DNA of 64,000 nt from Styela clava (lineage: Eukaryota > Chordata > Ascidiacea > Stolidobranchia > Styelidae): positions 8,189,001 through 8,253,000 of the forward strand of contig NC_135254.1 in NCBI RefSeq assembly GCF_964204865.1. Reading direction: 5' to 3'. Shown piece by piece: positions 1 through 14,600 of this stretch. Position 1 is the first letter of the stretch, and each line of letters opens with the position of its first letter. The notes beneath the pieces were generated by a model. The model was not told where the DNA came from. It searched no databases and saw only the letters and a list, made by a program, of their open reading frames with translations. The position numbers were made by a program, and so were the translations under genes.

Positions 1-1996
1 CCCAAAAGGGGGTATCGTTGCCTCCCAGTCATATATATACCTATATACGAAAAGCATGAATCTGTATATTATTTTGATTTGTATGTATTTATATATTGTG
101 TTTTCTTGGTTTGGCAAATGTAATAAATCTCTCTCTCTCTCTACTGTAGTCACAATTTGCAGTTTTATTGGTGGCTAAATTCATTATTACCGTACCGCTG
201 TATCAAGCAAACTTCAAAATTAATGATAATAAACTCACCTTATTTTCTTTGCAGTCTTTCTCTCCTTTATAATTTCATCCAAGGATTGATCTACCAATCC
301 CATCACCTGATCACAGAATACTGGAATAGTCCAATAGGTTTCTGTATTTCAATATTCGTACCTTGAAAATTACGGTATCCAGACACCGGTATCCTTGTTT
401 CAACTGATAAATAGGCCTAGCCTAGTGTAGTAGCCTATAATGGTATATATCTATGCCCTACCCGTGTATCTAGGCTTTACTAAATAGAAAAAAATGAATA
501 AAAACAAAAAGTTCGTCGGTTTTTGTGGTCACATTTACAGTTTTATACGGTACCAACAATGTACGGTACGGGTACTGACTGCTGGACTGGGAAGGCCTTC
601 GGGTCTAATTACAGGATTGAAGAGTTGTCTGTTTGTATATTCTATTATTATAACAATGCTCGTTTTCTTCTGGTTGGCGAAATACCGTATCGCACCGTAA
701 TAAATCTTCGCCGCATTTTCTACGGCGACGTTGAGCCTGTCTGTCTTCACTACAGGGCTCCAAATCCAATGGACGTTTCCCTGATCCTTGACCCGAGAAA
801 AATTCTATTTTACTTTACTGCAGTACTGCACAAATTTTTATCTTATAAATAGGTTTACGCGTCCGGAACCTTCAAATGAAATTATTAGACAACCTTCCAT
901 TTCTTTGAGGGGTGGCTCATTTTGATAAGAAGAAAAAATAAACTTGACTTTATAATGCGCCGGGAAGGCCAGGGTTTCTGGCAAATGTACTAGCATTTTT
1001 TTCGTAGATAAAAAACAAAAACTTGTACACGGTCTCATTCCAAGTGAAAGATGCGATGAACTGTCGTATAAAATACCGTTAAAAGGATCACTTCCGATTA
1101 GCAATTAGGAAGAGTGCATTGATTTAAACACCCACAACCCAGGGTTGATCGATATAAAAAGGCAAGAAATTATTTATTCCGATACCTGCCCCTTGTGGGT
1201 CATTTCGAGGTAATATGTGAACCTTACCTCATAGAACACAGCGAGCGTTCCTATTTATTTATTTTAGATGACGAGATTGAATGAATGAAATGTCTGTGGT
1301 GGGACTCTGAGCTCGCTTGTATAGAAAAGTTACTGCCTGGTACATATATTATATGTTGAGTATTATCACACATTCAACTAAGAACCCATGCATTCAATAA
1401 ACTAAAAAAAAAACTGACCATACAAAAAACCAGCTTGCTTCAACTAGACATATATATTTCTTTCTATATCTACACAGTGCATCGAATTAAACTACAAAAT
1501 AATACAAACACAGATTGTCAGTCACTGTTATAACATACATGCATAGGAAAAGATGAAACTTGGGTCTACCAGTCCCATTTTCATAACTGATTTTAAAAAA
1601 GAATGAGATATGATGTAGATACATCTTTGCTTCAAAACAATGTTTCCCGACTACACTTGGAAACATTGAATTATCCAAAAACCTGTAACATATACTTTAA
1701 GACATGCTGTTGTGGAGGGGAGATAATGTTAAGCTCCAGAATAACTGTTTTTCGTGCCAAGATATTCGAGTGGAATGCACGAGATTATGACACTCCACAA
1801 ATCTGTACTCGCTAAATCAAAATGGGATTTTATTTGAATCCACCATAAAAATGAAATTACAACGCATGCGAACATGGAACAAAGTAGAAAAAATGGTTAT
1901 TTCATGGAGCATGGATATGACCATAGGCCAGGAACCCAAATAAAGTTGCATTAAAGTAGAAACCCAAATGGAAGATATTCAAAGCAGTTACAATAA
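1..1996. other. Intergenic sequence without a recognisable gene
   Basis: The frames here are short and lack signal peptides or family motifs. A short (ct)n microsatellite lies near 130-142. Nothing else is recognisable. Confidence 0.5.
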
Positions 1997-2002
1997 TTTA
2001 TT
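1997..2002 (-). terminator. Candidate poly(A) signal of the coiled-coil gene
   Basis: Plus-strand tttatt reads AATAAA on the minus strand. It is the first exact AATAAA I see downstream of the TAA at 2663, implying a 3' UTR of about 650 nt. No transcript evidence. Confidence 0.35.
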
Positions 2003-2662
2003 TCCTCATAATTAAGCACTATGCATTAAGATATATGCATGACAAAAAAGTTCCTATATTTATGTACTATGTTCCATTTGAAGACGTGCCGAGCATGTAT
2101 GGGGACAAAAAGAATTGCAAAACATAACATAAACAAAGGTAACCAAAAAATCGTAGTATACATTGACAGAGATGGTATTATATAAAATTCCAAGGGAAGA
2201 CAAAAATGATAGATAGCCATGGAAGACTGTGAACAATAGGTTTAATAAAATTGCTACAAAATCACCATAAAGGCACCTCAGCTACTAACTTCATGAATGC
2301 AGTGGTAAAGTAATATTTCTATGCATAAACTTAATAATTTTTTTAAATTTAACATTGAAAAAACACAGTAATAAAAAGCTCTAATTACACATCAAATACT
2401 ATGCCAAAATCATAATACAATGCATGTGTGTACCAATAATTCAGTATTCTTTTCTCGAATGAATGAGATAGAAATACAAGTTAATAAAACACTCTTAATA
2501 AATTTCCCAACAGCTATCTAACACTGGAACATCTTAAAAACTATCTTTTAACCAAAAAGTGCAATCAGGTTTAATTAACAGTGGTTAAAGGCATCACAAA
2601 TAAACTGCTACAGTGAGTTTCTGTACAAATTATAAAATTGATCATGGACAATGTGTGTATAT

Positions 2663-5600
2663 TTAAGCATCTTGAGGAACTTCAATTGAAGCAGTTGCCT
2701 TCTCTTTTTGAGCCAATTCCTGTAATATGAAAGTAAAATATTTTAAAATATTCATAAAATTAAAAATATTCGAAGTGTGTTATGAATTGTCAGTGTTGAT
2801 AGCCTGTCGATTCTCTTTCAGAAATTGTTCCATTCGCTAGGTATGCCACTGATAAGTGAACTACGTATTTGGTGATATTCTAAATCAGGGGTTCCCATGC
2901 TTTTTTCAGGACGATCCCAAAGACAACTTTCAAGTGTCTAGTGCGACCCCAGGTCAATATATATATTTTTCATGAAAGTTTAAGCTTCTTTCACTAGACT
3001 TTTTAGATTGGTCATGTGGTGGTATTAAGTAAAATAAGCTAAAACCAACAGTGATGTCACATTAATCACCTAAATTTTCTATAGCATAAGCATAGAGCGA
3101 TGCCTATGGGCCTGTTTTACAGTAAGTCATGGTACAAACTGCTAAATTTAAGATGGTTCGTCAAATTTCAGATGTTTTGTGTACATTCATCCTCGACCAT
3201 ACCTCAGCGACCCCACCGACCCCATGACCTGTTTGCGACTCTACCTACTTATCATTCTGACCCAATTTGGGGTCGCAACCCCTGTTCTAAATTTACCCTC
3301 AAAATACACAGGAAGTATTGTATCCATTTTCAAGACATTCAGACTCAAACAAGGACATTTTAGTAATTTGGCAATATTTTGCATGAAAGTATCATTCACT
3401 TTATGGAGGCAAGGTAAAAGGATGAATGTAAAAATTTTGAAGAATTTGAAAATATTACATAGAAGGAGGTAGCCTACTCTGTATGTTGGTATTTAATCAT
3501 TGTCTGTGTATTCACCAGGATTTTCATAAACTTAAAGGAGTTTAAAAATCAAAATCATATGTTGAGCTCTTTATCTCCTTAATTCAAATGCCCTCAATAG
3601 ACAAAAGAAAAATGGGAAACCAAGACAAAATTATATTACTTCTGACAACATCTTTTGCTGTTTGAAAAACTTTTTTGTAATAAATGAGGTACATCATATG
3701 CCAAATTGAAAGGCAAATGGCGTCTTACTACATCTGTTAAATATTTAAAGGAAGGGCCTGGCCCTAGATCTCAAAATTGAGTGCCATGCACCAAGATGGC
3801 GCACAACCTGAACTTAGTATGTTAACCAAGTTAGGGTTATCAGGTTGTGCGCCATCTTGGTGCACATACTTCTGGAGCGCCCAAAATTGATCTTGAGCTT
3901 ATGACCTTCCCAGATGAAAACAAATACATACATTCAATTCCTGTTCCTGAGCCATCATCCTTCTTTTCCTCGATCTTCTTGCTTTTAATTTCATTTGGAA
4001 ATCTGCATGTTGTCGGGCTCTGTTTGCTTCCATCTCCTTTGAATATTCTTCTCGTTGTTTGTCATATTCTGCCATCACTACCTCAAGGTTTCCTGAGTAA
4101 AAATAATGAAAAGTTAATATAAACAAGAATCGTTATCTGGTCTAATATTCTTTAAACCCAACAGTTGTCTTTTTGTCTGAATGCACTTGATATTAAAAAC
4201 ATGCTCATTGTGATGCTGGACTTCTTAAAGTCAATAGCTGGACCATTTAACTCTTAACAGCTTCCACCATTCATGTACCGTTGTACCAATTTTTAATAAC
4301 TGTATTGCTACATTGTTTAAAAACATTATGTTAGTTATTAAATTCAAATAAAACAATACCAATAAACAGAAACCATCAAACCATTCAATTACTAAACCAA
4401 ATTCAATAAGTGACCTCACCAAAAAGTTCGTCTTCTTTAGGCGAAGGTGCCAATTCATCCAAAGGTAGCGCCATAGGTTTGTCATCTTCAACTGAAGCTG
4501 TTTCATTAGCCTGTATAACAATAGTTTGTTATTATAGAATACAGTTAACTTGGAGCATAAAATATTTCCAAAAAATAAGTTCGAGGTGACCCAAAACAAA
4601 ACCCAGGGGATTATTTGGAACGAATTCTAGAGAGAAAACATAACTTTCGTACAGATTGTCCCAGATTACTAAAACATTTGGTTACAATCATACGCAAACA
4701 GAAGTTGAAAAGTTAAATAAATTGAGCTTCATTTCCATACGAGCAATTACAAAATTTATGGGTTTTGTTTTGGGGGTCATCCTTGTATTATACTGAAAAA
4801 TTACAGATTGCTATTCTTTTTAAAAATGCTCAGGCATACTGGCTTCAGAATAAATTATATTGGCTATTATTGGATGATCACAATAAACTCCAGCACATCT
4901 GATGTTCATGTTAGAATTAGAAACAACAGCATTAGTTATTGATTTGACAAAACAATTGAAAAACAAGTTCAAATTTCTGTTCGCGCCACGCTTATCCCTA
5001 TTCAGCATTTCCTGAAGTTTTCACAGAACACTAAATTGTATACCATCATCAGTGACTTACCTCCCCTTCCGCACTTTCCTCTTGTGCTTCTTTGATCTGT
5101 TTGTCAAGATCCTGGGATTCTGGAATATTTTCTGCCTCTGCAGCGACATCCGATGGTTCTGCGTCATCACTTTCAATCCCAGAATCTGATTTTTATTTCA
5201 TTTAATCAAGGTTAAATGATTAGAAAGAGATTTTCGTATTTATCAAAAGACAGATAGCTAATAGTTGCTGATAGTCTAATGCAGGGCTACTCAACTATTT
5301 TTACTGAAAATCCCCATACAAAACTTACAAACAACCAAAAATTATTTGGGTCCGGTGTTTCCAGAAATTTTATTTCAGCATCCTTAAACGCGCACTTCCT
5401 CGACCGGCTAATGATTATCAGCTAATCAAGATTATAGTTATTTTCATATATATTCAAAACAATAAAAGTCATTTTATGAAATGAAACTTGTAAAGTGTGG
5501 CTAATGACCCAAAATAAAGAATTAGGTTCGGTCTGAATCAAATACTCGGAAGGTCCAAATTCGGACCGCGGTCTGCCAGTTGAGTAGCCCTGGCCTAGTG

Positions 5601-8600
5601 TTGGAAGAGACGGACTTTGAATATGTTTGCAGATTGAAATTCTCAGGTTCAAATCCCATGCCCAGCATCTCACCAGGCTTATACTGAATTGTGTAGGCAA
5701 TACAGAATAAAAAAGATTCGACCCAAAATATTTTATCAGAGGAGGCTTGTGCAGAGCATTGTTCAGAGTGAAAGATGGGTGCTCCCGAAGTATTCTTACC
5801 AAGATGGCGCACAACCTGAACATAGTGTGTGTACCAGGTCAGGGTTGTTCAGGTTGTGTGTCATATTCATACCAAGATGGCACACAACCTGAACATAGTA
5901 TGTGTACCAGGTCAGGGTTGTTCAGGTTTTGCGTCATTTTCGTACCAAGATGGCGCACAACCTGAACATAGTGTGTGTACCAAGTTAGGGTTGTTCAGGT
6001 TGTGCGTCATCTTGGTATGAATACTTCCGGAGCGCCGAAAGATGTGTGAGGAGAGATGAAGGAAATGTGAAAAAAAAAGCCTCCTAATCTGCTATCAGTT
6101 ATGCTCTCGCACAAAGTAATCAACTAGAATAATTACATTACTTTATATCTGTGAGTATGTTCATATTGAATAGTTTTTTAAATCCAATTAATTATCTCCA
6201 GAAAAAAAATCTCACCAGCTGTGGGTTCTTCCCAAGTGATTGTCTCTCCAGTCTCTTCTTCAATTTTCTCTTTCATTAGTCGAGTCCTTTCCACTCTTAG
6301 CTGAGATTGGAGATCAGCACATCTAGTACGCGAGTTTGACAAGTCTCCTTGTATTCCGGTAGTCAAAACCTAAAATAGCAAATATAAATACAAACTTTGT
6401 GTTAATTCTCAGTCCTTAGTGGAAATAGATATCAGTAGTTTATCTTTTTTGTGTTATCAATAATTCCACTAAAATTTCCTAATAATTCGTATGTCATGAA
6501 TAACCAAGATAAGGTAATATTGTAAAATACCAGACAATAATACTAAAGCATATCACAAGTGTTCAAAACATTTCGACATTATTTTTTGAATTTAAAATAG
6601 CATTATAATTGGTTAGTTTTGAGACAAAATTTATCCTGACAAACAAAATTGCAAATGATTCAGAATTGAAAACTCTGAACAGCACAATATAGTAAAAATA
6701 TTTTAAACATGCATCACTTTTTAAAATTGAACAGATCATTCCTATTTCAACAGTGTACATCTCAATATTCCTATTATTTAACCTTTTTTTGTCTTTGTAC
6801 AAATGTATTTTGTATTTTTCAGAAACTTGTGGAAGGAAATGTGATTAAAAATGTAAATCAGTCATGGAGAAGAAATTTGAAGGCAAAACCACAATCTTAT
6901 ATACTTTTTGGGCTAGTTTCCTGAGAATGCCGGCCAATACTGCTTGTAATCATAGACATCAAATTTGAAAGCAAAACTACAATCTTATATACTTCTTGGG
7001 CTAGTTTCCTGAAAATGCCCGGCAATACTGCTTGTAAACATAGACATCAAACAATTGCTGAGAAAGAACATATGTTGAATTCACCACCACAGCTATTTTC
7101 CCGACCATATTGACTGCTACAAATCTCATGTCAACTAGCATTTACTCGTATCTAATACACCACCAAAAATATATATAGTCTTTGTTGCTCTCGGCAATTT
7201 CTTGGAGTTTTGTTCTGTTTTCTTTAAGTCAAAACTGCTTATAATTAGAAAACTAATTATAGCCAAAGAGGAACATCAGTTGTGTGGAATGCACTACCTC
7301 ATTGCTGTTTCGGACCTCCTGAAGTATGCACACCAAGATGGCGCACAACCTGAACTCAGGCTGTGTACCAGGTTAGGGTTCAGGTTGTGCGACATCTTGG
7401 TGCGCATACTTCAGGAGTACCGCTGTTTCTTTGATCCTATTGACTTGGACTACTTCGAATCTCACTACAACAAGAATTTACTATTGTCTAATGCGCTACT
7501 ATAATCTTGTATAATTTAAGTAATAAGTTCTTGTCACTTAAATACTGTCCATAACTTTGCTCAGATATGATTCCCATTTACTTCCGAGTAAATGTGGGTG
7601 ACATTTATCTTGAGAAAACTCTCGTAAAAAAAACCCATGTCCCGAAGATTACCTTTCCGATGGGCTGTAGACTTGATTTTTGCAGCGCTTATGAGTTCAC
7701 TAAAACATCAAGAAAACAAAATAATAATCCAAAGTTGTTCTCAACTCACTTTGTTGATCCATTGGCCAAGAACATGGCTTCTATCTCTGGTTGTCCTGTA
7801 CACATTTCCTGCGTGACTATGTCGTGAATTGTCTTGCACATCAATGAATATATAAGTGATGGCTTTGTTCAATGTTGCAACCTAGAAGGTTTGATAAAAT
7901 AAATTCATCAGAGTAAAACAAGGTCCAAAAATATATTGATAATTTCAAATAATAAACTTAAACTGAAGGAGAACAGGTTAATAGCAAAAATAATAATAAT
8001 TGGATTAACAAGGTATTCATCCAAGATTAAGCACTAATAAATTTTATATAGCACAGACAGGGTGCTTCCGACTATATAGTATACAGACAGCACAGACTTC
8101 CAACTCTTTGGTATACAATCAATAATCAGCGATGGCAAATTGCCCAAATGCTACAAGAACTGTGCGTCAACCACAGAGTCATTAGTAAATGATCAAAACA
8201 TTGGAAAATAATAATTTATGATTGATAGAAAGATTTTATGTTGATGAATTAGCCATGGACCCAAGATTGTTTTCCAATGTGTAGCTCACATATTTCTATT
8301 TGTACTAAATTGCAACAGCAGAAGTGACTTAGCCTATGTCACTTCAAAAAAATGAATAAAAAAATGGTTTGAAAAAATGTCTCATTTGTAATAGTTAGGT
8401 TCCAATAACCAATCCTGAAAATTGACATGGGCGCTACCTAAAATCTAAACTAAAACAGGTATAACTTAATCCTGGACAAAAATATGGCCCCTAGTCCATA
8501 ATCACAGAAGATCATAAAAAGTCTATTCCTGAGAAGTGTGACATCACCTACTTTGGTTTGGCTGCGGCATATGGCCGATCACTGTGCACTGACTGAAGAA

Positions 8601-11600
8601 CAGATATTGAATATTCAAAAAGTTTGACAAAACATACACTGCACCATTTAGATCTTATCAGTTATAGGCGTTGGCGCTGCGATGTGGCTCATCGTGCTAA
8701 GCGTTAGGACTCGCCACGGCACCTGACATGGAATGGTAACCGAACGAGAGGCCGTTGTTCGCCATATGATTAAGCCGTCTTATCTCCTTTCCACTCCCAC
8801 AGGATAAATATGTAAATCCTATCCTATCCTCCTACTCACTGATGCATGTAGTTACAGAAACTGTTAAAATGCTTTCAGGTATATTCTTAATTTTAACCAA
8901 AACTCTTGAGAGGATAGAGTTTTCAAATTTGAACTGTAAAAGCTCCAGACTATTAATTTACCTCATTCCTGTCACAATATGGAAACTTGACTTTACTCAG
9001 CAATCTCTGTGAATTCGAAAGATTCTGCGACGCAGCTATCAAATAACTTCGAGTTTCTGCTGCAATTTGAACACGTAGCATCTTGTGTCTAAAAATTCAC
9101 AAACACATTCATATAAACAATAGATAGCAAAACTCCATAAATATTTGAACAGATATATATTTATAAAAAACTCATGGAATTATTCTAAGTCTTACTGCAC
9201 ACACACCTTCTTTAAGTTCAAAATGATATTTCAACATAGACATTACCATTTCCTTAACACAATGCTTGGTGTATCGAAAAGTGTTCTTAAGGCTACTGGA
9301 AGTGCCACCTTGAAGAAGACCTTGGACAAGCTGCTATGTGAGAGGGTATTAGTTTGCCCAAGACCAGCGTTTAATGTAAGGTGTCAGGCTCGAGTTTTTT
9401 TTTATCTTTCCAGTATAATGCAACCTTGAGGTCCCATGTTACACAATCTATATATTATGGTTTCTCCCCACTATGAATTGACCTATGACTAATTTCTCAC
9501 CCTGCAGAGTTGTTGGGAATCCTCAGTATACTCTGCCATCTTGCATATGCGTAATTAAGTTGATTTGTAGCACTTTGCACGTAGATCTGAAATGAAACAT
9601 GAGCGTTTTATATATTGTAGGTTTGAATCAAAAAGTGTGGATTGGTGAGGATAAGACCAGCATAGATTTGAATATAGATTAATAAGACAGTGGTTCCCAA
9701 CCTTTCAGGGCTTGTGGCCCCCTTGTTACTTGTCGATTTCAATCGGTAAGTATGTTGATAGGTATTTGTCTGTCTGTCTGTTAGATGCACGCGATATCTC
9801 ACGAAAGCGAGATTGAATCTGCTCCAGATTTTGCATGTGCATTCATCATATGTCGGACCAGAAGCCTATTGATTTTAGATGAATTATGTCGTATAATTAG
9901 CGAGTTATTAATTAATTAGTGATGGGACACAGGGTGTCACTATAGAGTAAGAGCGCTGTTTTGGGGGATCCCCTAACTTTCGATCGATAAGTCTTCGGTC
10001 TCTGACCGATATTCTCTTTTATAATTCCATTGGTATTTATAGTGCTTTTTGATTGATAGATTCCAAATCCCATTATGTTTAAACAATTCATGCTCAACAA
10101 CAAGGGTGAACCTTATCAAGAAATGAAACTAAGGTAGTTGTAAATGGAAATGCAAAATCAGTTTTGCATCTAGCATTGGGGCCGCTTAAACTGCTCTGTG
10201 GCCCCCTTGGAGGCTCCTGGTTGGGAACCACTATAATAAGATATTCTGGAACAGAACACGGAACACAGGAGCTTGCCCTATTAAAAGAAGCAAATCATAG
10301 GGCGAACTCTATCAAGACAGATAAATAATGAGTTTGTCATCCTCACCGAAAGCACTGTGATGATGTTTGATAACCTTACCATTTCTCAATCAGTTCCAAG
10401 CTTGAAGGTGTCAACTACACCATGTAATTCAAACTCAATATGGGCTTTAAATGCATTCAGAAAGTATTACTTAAAAGTAAAATTTAATGCATATGGTTTC
10501 AGTATGTGCAAATGTTACTCAAGTTGAGTATTTATAAATGTATAAACTAATCGGGTTTGTAATATAGCAATTGCTCCAATCTCACTGTAAAAAGAGTCAC
10601 TAATGCAATGACACTAAGGTACCACTAAGGACTAAGTCTACCTAATATATTAAACCTAGGCAGAGCACGGGGCAGAAATCTGTAACCTATAATGCCAACA
10701 TTACATCTGGTTTAGTTCCGTTTACAAAACCAGCCACACAATCATTCGTGAAGTTTAACTGCTGTGGAAAATGATTAAATTATAGAAAACATTTGCAAAG
10801 TTAATCATTAAGTTTACTGTATGTTTTGAAAACTACTTTCCAAGAACTAGGTACTCAGTAACAAGGAGTGTTGGATTATCATATGAAAACCTACTAATGC
10901 CTATTTAATTAATTTGTTATCAAAAATTACGAACAACAGAATATTTGTTGTACCTGGGCGTTACTCCATGAGTTCATTGAAGCCTGAATTCTTTGTTTTC
11001 TATCTTGTTCTTTATCTAGATCGGCTTCCAATTTCTCTTCTAACTCACTTCCATAAGATCCACCAAATATTGATTCTATGTTTTTGAAAAATACCAAATA
11101 TACTTTATGTCGTATAGAATTACCGTAGGTTTTCAAAACCAAAAATTTTTAAGCAGCAAGTCAACAGAGAAAACTTGAACTATTCAGAACAGTATTTCAT
11201 GTAAAGAATTTCGAAACCTTCTGAAATGTAAAAATCGCATTTTTCTGTATCATAGATTCATACTCTGCAATTTTTCGCATTTTGAGACGCTTTTTGGAAC
11301 TCTTGAAAGCCCATGTTTTCAGCTAGCTGTTACTGCCAACTTGATACTTAGAAATTGAATTGCTGGATATACCTCGAGAGTTCTCATCTACTTCAAATTA
11401 GACATCTACAAATACTGTATATGTACTGTATATACAGTAACTAACTCGACCCCCAAGCCTTAATTACATAGGCTATTAATGAAAAAAATTATAAAATAAT
11501 TTTTATTTTCAACAAAATTTTTTTTACATGTATTTCATTCCGAAAAAAATTTACAGAAGGACTAGAATTGACATGAGCAAACTACAGTCCACAGACCAAC

Positions 11601-14600
11601 TTAAATCAACATTTAATATTTTAACTAAAGAATTCATTGAGATTGTAATTAAATTTAGTTTTGGCACGAGGCTTATTGTTTTCCACCGTTGCTTTTGTAA
11701 CACTTCAAATATTGTTGTTGTTATTATTGTTCCTAAAATTAACTTTTTATGCCACACTTAGATGGCCCCCCAGTCTAGGTGGGCAACATTTTTGGCCCCC
11801 GGTATAAAAACCTTACCCACCCCTGGACTAATAGGACCCACTAATATGTGAAAGTTACTAATTTTGAAATGTAAGTTTCTTTCAAGTTCAAAGCTGCTAC
11901 CGGGTCAAACATCTAAACCTAACAAGACCAATAGCTGGATGTGCAACATACCCAGAATGTCATCCTGTTCTTTGTAATGCTTGTTAAGTTCAGTATGATC
12001 AACTTGTAATTCCTTGATCTCAGATTCCATCTTGGATTGTCTGATTTGTAATGCCAAGAGTCTCTTGTAACAATCTTCCATCTCTGTCTTAGCTTGAATG
12101 TATTCCTAATGAAAAAAATGAAATATCTTGAACATAAAAATATTCCATAGTTTGAAATAGGAGTTTCATATTTGTCCTGTGGAGAGGAAAGCGGGAAAAC
12201 CGGTTTCCTGTCAAGTCAATGTTGGGTATGGGAAAATTTAACCTGTTTTGTTACAGACACATGTACCTGATGATAAGTAAGTTGTAACCGACCATCAGTT
12301 ACGAGAATTATCCTGCGGCGATGAGGAGTTCAGTAATGCTCTCACACATAAAATTAACCTGACAGTTTGTAAACCTGCGTGGGGTAACCATATTCCTACA
12401 GTATAGCTCGTTGCGGAATACCACCCAGAATAAGTTATTGTTCCTAACTTTGAGATAATATTATCCTGCTGGTACATGTTCACCACTTATTAAGAAATTA
12501 TTGCCACAATGCAACGAATCCATGTTGGAGCTTCAGAGGAAAATTTTTGAGATTTGTAATTCTGAAGAGTCATTTCATTAATAAAATATTGCTTAAATTC
12601 AGTAGCAAGTTAATAATTTAAATCCCAAGATCAGAAATGACTCGAGGTCACTAAATTTCCTGTATGTAAATCGGATTGGCCGAAACTGACTTATCAGCAC
12701 TCTCATTTACTACTACTAAGAATATGTTCTTGGTTATCCTATTTTGAATCACTGCTCAGTAGGTCCTGCCATGTAACTGATAGTTATGAACTTTCTTCAA
12801 AAAGAGTTTCCATCACTTTTGAGTTAGTTCATGTGACCTTACTTGGAGCAAATCCCCGTAATAAGATATCAATGAATTATCTGGAAAGCATTATATTGCT
12901 GAGTGAACACTGACCTCTTGTTCTTTGGACATCTGAGAATCAAATTGTACTTGAGACTGGAAATAATCCAGCATGTTTTGTGCTTTAGCAAGAGATTCAA
13001 GGTTTTGAACATCACGAAGTTCTTTCTGCCTGTAAGAAAAGATTAGGAAACAGCTATTATTTCTAACACATTGGTTGTGACTTGTGAGAATGTTATGCCT
13101 ACGGAAGTTTGTAATATAGTGAATATCCACTTGTGTTGAATAAATTCTGATTCTAAGGAAAAGAAAAAGGCAGGAAAAAAGATTTCCTAAAGAGCTTGAA
13201 TGAAAGTATGAAGAAATTTTTCATCATAGGTAAAAAAATTTCACCATGAAATCGACACCTTCCCTCAAAAAAAAAAGGAAATACAAGGCTTTACACAAGC
13301 TACAAGGTGAGCTAACACCTAGTAAAGATTGTAATCTCTTCTGGGTACTGGGTAGTATGTGAACCAAGATGGCGAACACCGGAACATAGTATGTGTAACA
13401 GGTTAGGGTTAGGTCATAATTTCAGGTACATATACTACGTGAGTTACTTGCCTAGTCCACGAACTAGAACTAAAATAAGCAAAATCGGAATAAAATTATG
13501 GCCTAACCCTAACCTGGTACACATACTACGTTTCGGTGTCCGCCAACTTGGTTCACATACTACAGGAGTACCCTTTTCTGTGCGTCATTTCCTACACTAT
13601 TCCAATGACACTGGGTGAGATATTGACCATGGCATTTGAAATGAACCCAAGTTCTTTAACTTTTGGCGCAGTATAGATAGAACAAACACATAGTTCCCTA
13701 ACAATATGGTATTCTGCAAACTAAATTAAAAATGAGGGCCAAAGTGGACAAATATCATACACACCTTTGTTAAAAAATATTGAGCTGCACCTTGAACAAA
13801 ATCTCAAACAAAAGTGTCATCTTGTTTCTTACTATTTGAATAGTGTTTTTTATCTAGTATTACAATATTAGGACAATATTTGTAAGAATTTAAAAGATAA
13901 AGAAAGAAAAAGTTATTGATCATGGACATACTTTGCTAATGTTTGGCAAAGGCAGAACTATAGGGCAATATTTATGAAATCTATTGCATGATACAATCCA
14001 ACAAAATTCATTTTATTGTGTGTAATTAATTGTAGCAAATATCTCAGAAAAATCTTTTTGCTTGGTATGGAAATTGTTACTTTTGTTTTGCACTTTAACC
14101 TGTGAGATGCGAGACCTGAGAAGTAAAATTATCAAATATAAGGACAACCTAGACAAAAAAATTTTTAATTATAATAATAAACAGTAACAATCCGAACTAT
14201 GTTCGTGCCTCTTCTCCCTTGTAATGTTAATAGTTTAGTTTTTGTTTTGTTTTTTGCGGTTGCGAGTGAAAACACCCCATACAAGGTTTCGCTCAATCCC
14301 AAGAGTCTCTTTTTAATTTTGTGCAAAACAATCGATTCTTCAAAATAAATTATGAATAACATAGTCGAAAATTGGGCCATCTCAATTTTGCATTTGACAG
14401 ATGCATGGACATGATGGAAAGAAGAAACTACATTCTGTCATATTCACACTGATAGCATTCAAACAAATTCATGAGCACTTTTGTGAGTACTTGCACTTTT
14501 AGAAAGTAGCAAAGGCCTCTAAACTTGATGACGGCTGATATAAATAGATAGAAAAAACCAAGGCGACACTAAAACAAACAAGGAAAAACAAATGATCACA

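Noticed and set aside
3783..7423. Regularly shaped short palindromes suggesting a CRISPR-like array
   Set aside because: They are dispersed MITEs of about 100 bp in animal introns, without constant spacing or spacers; the tandem part at 5.8 kb is a minisatellite.
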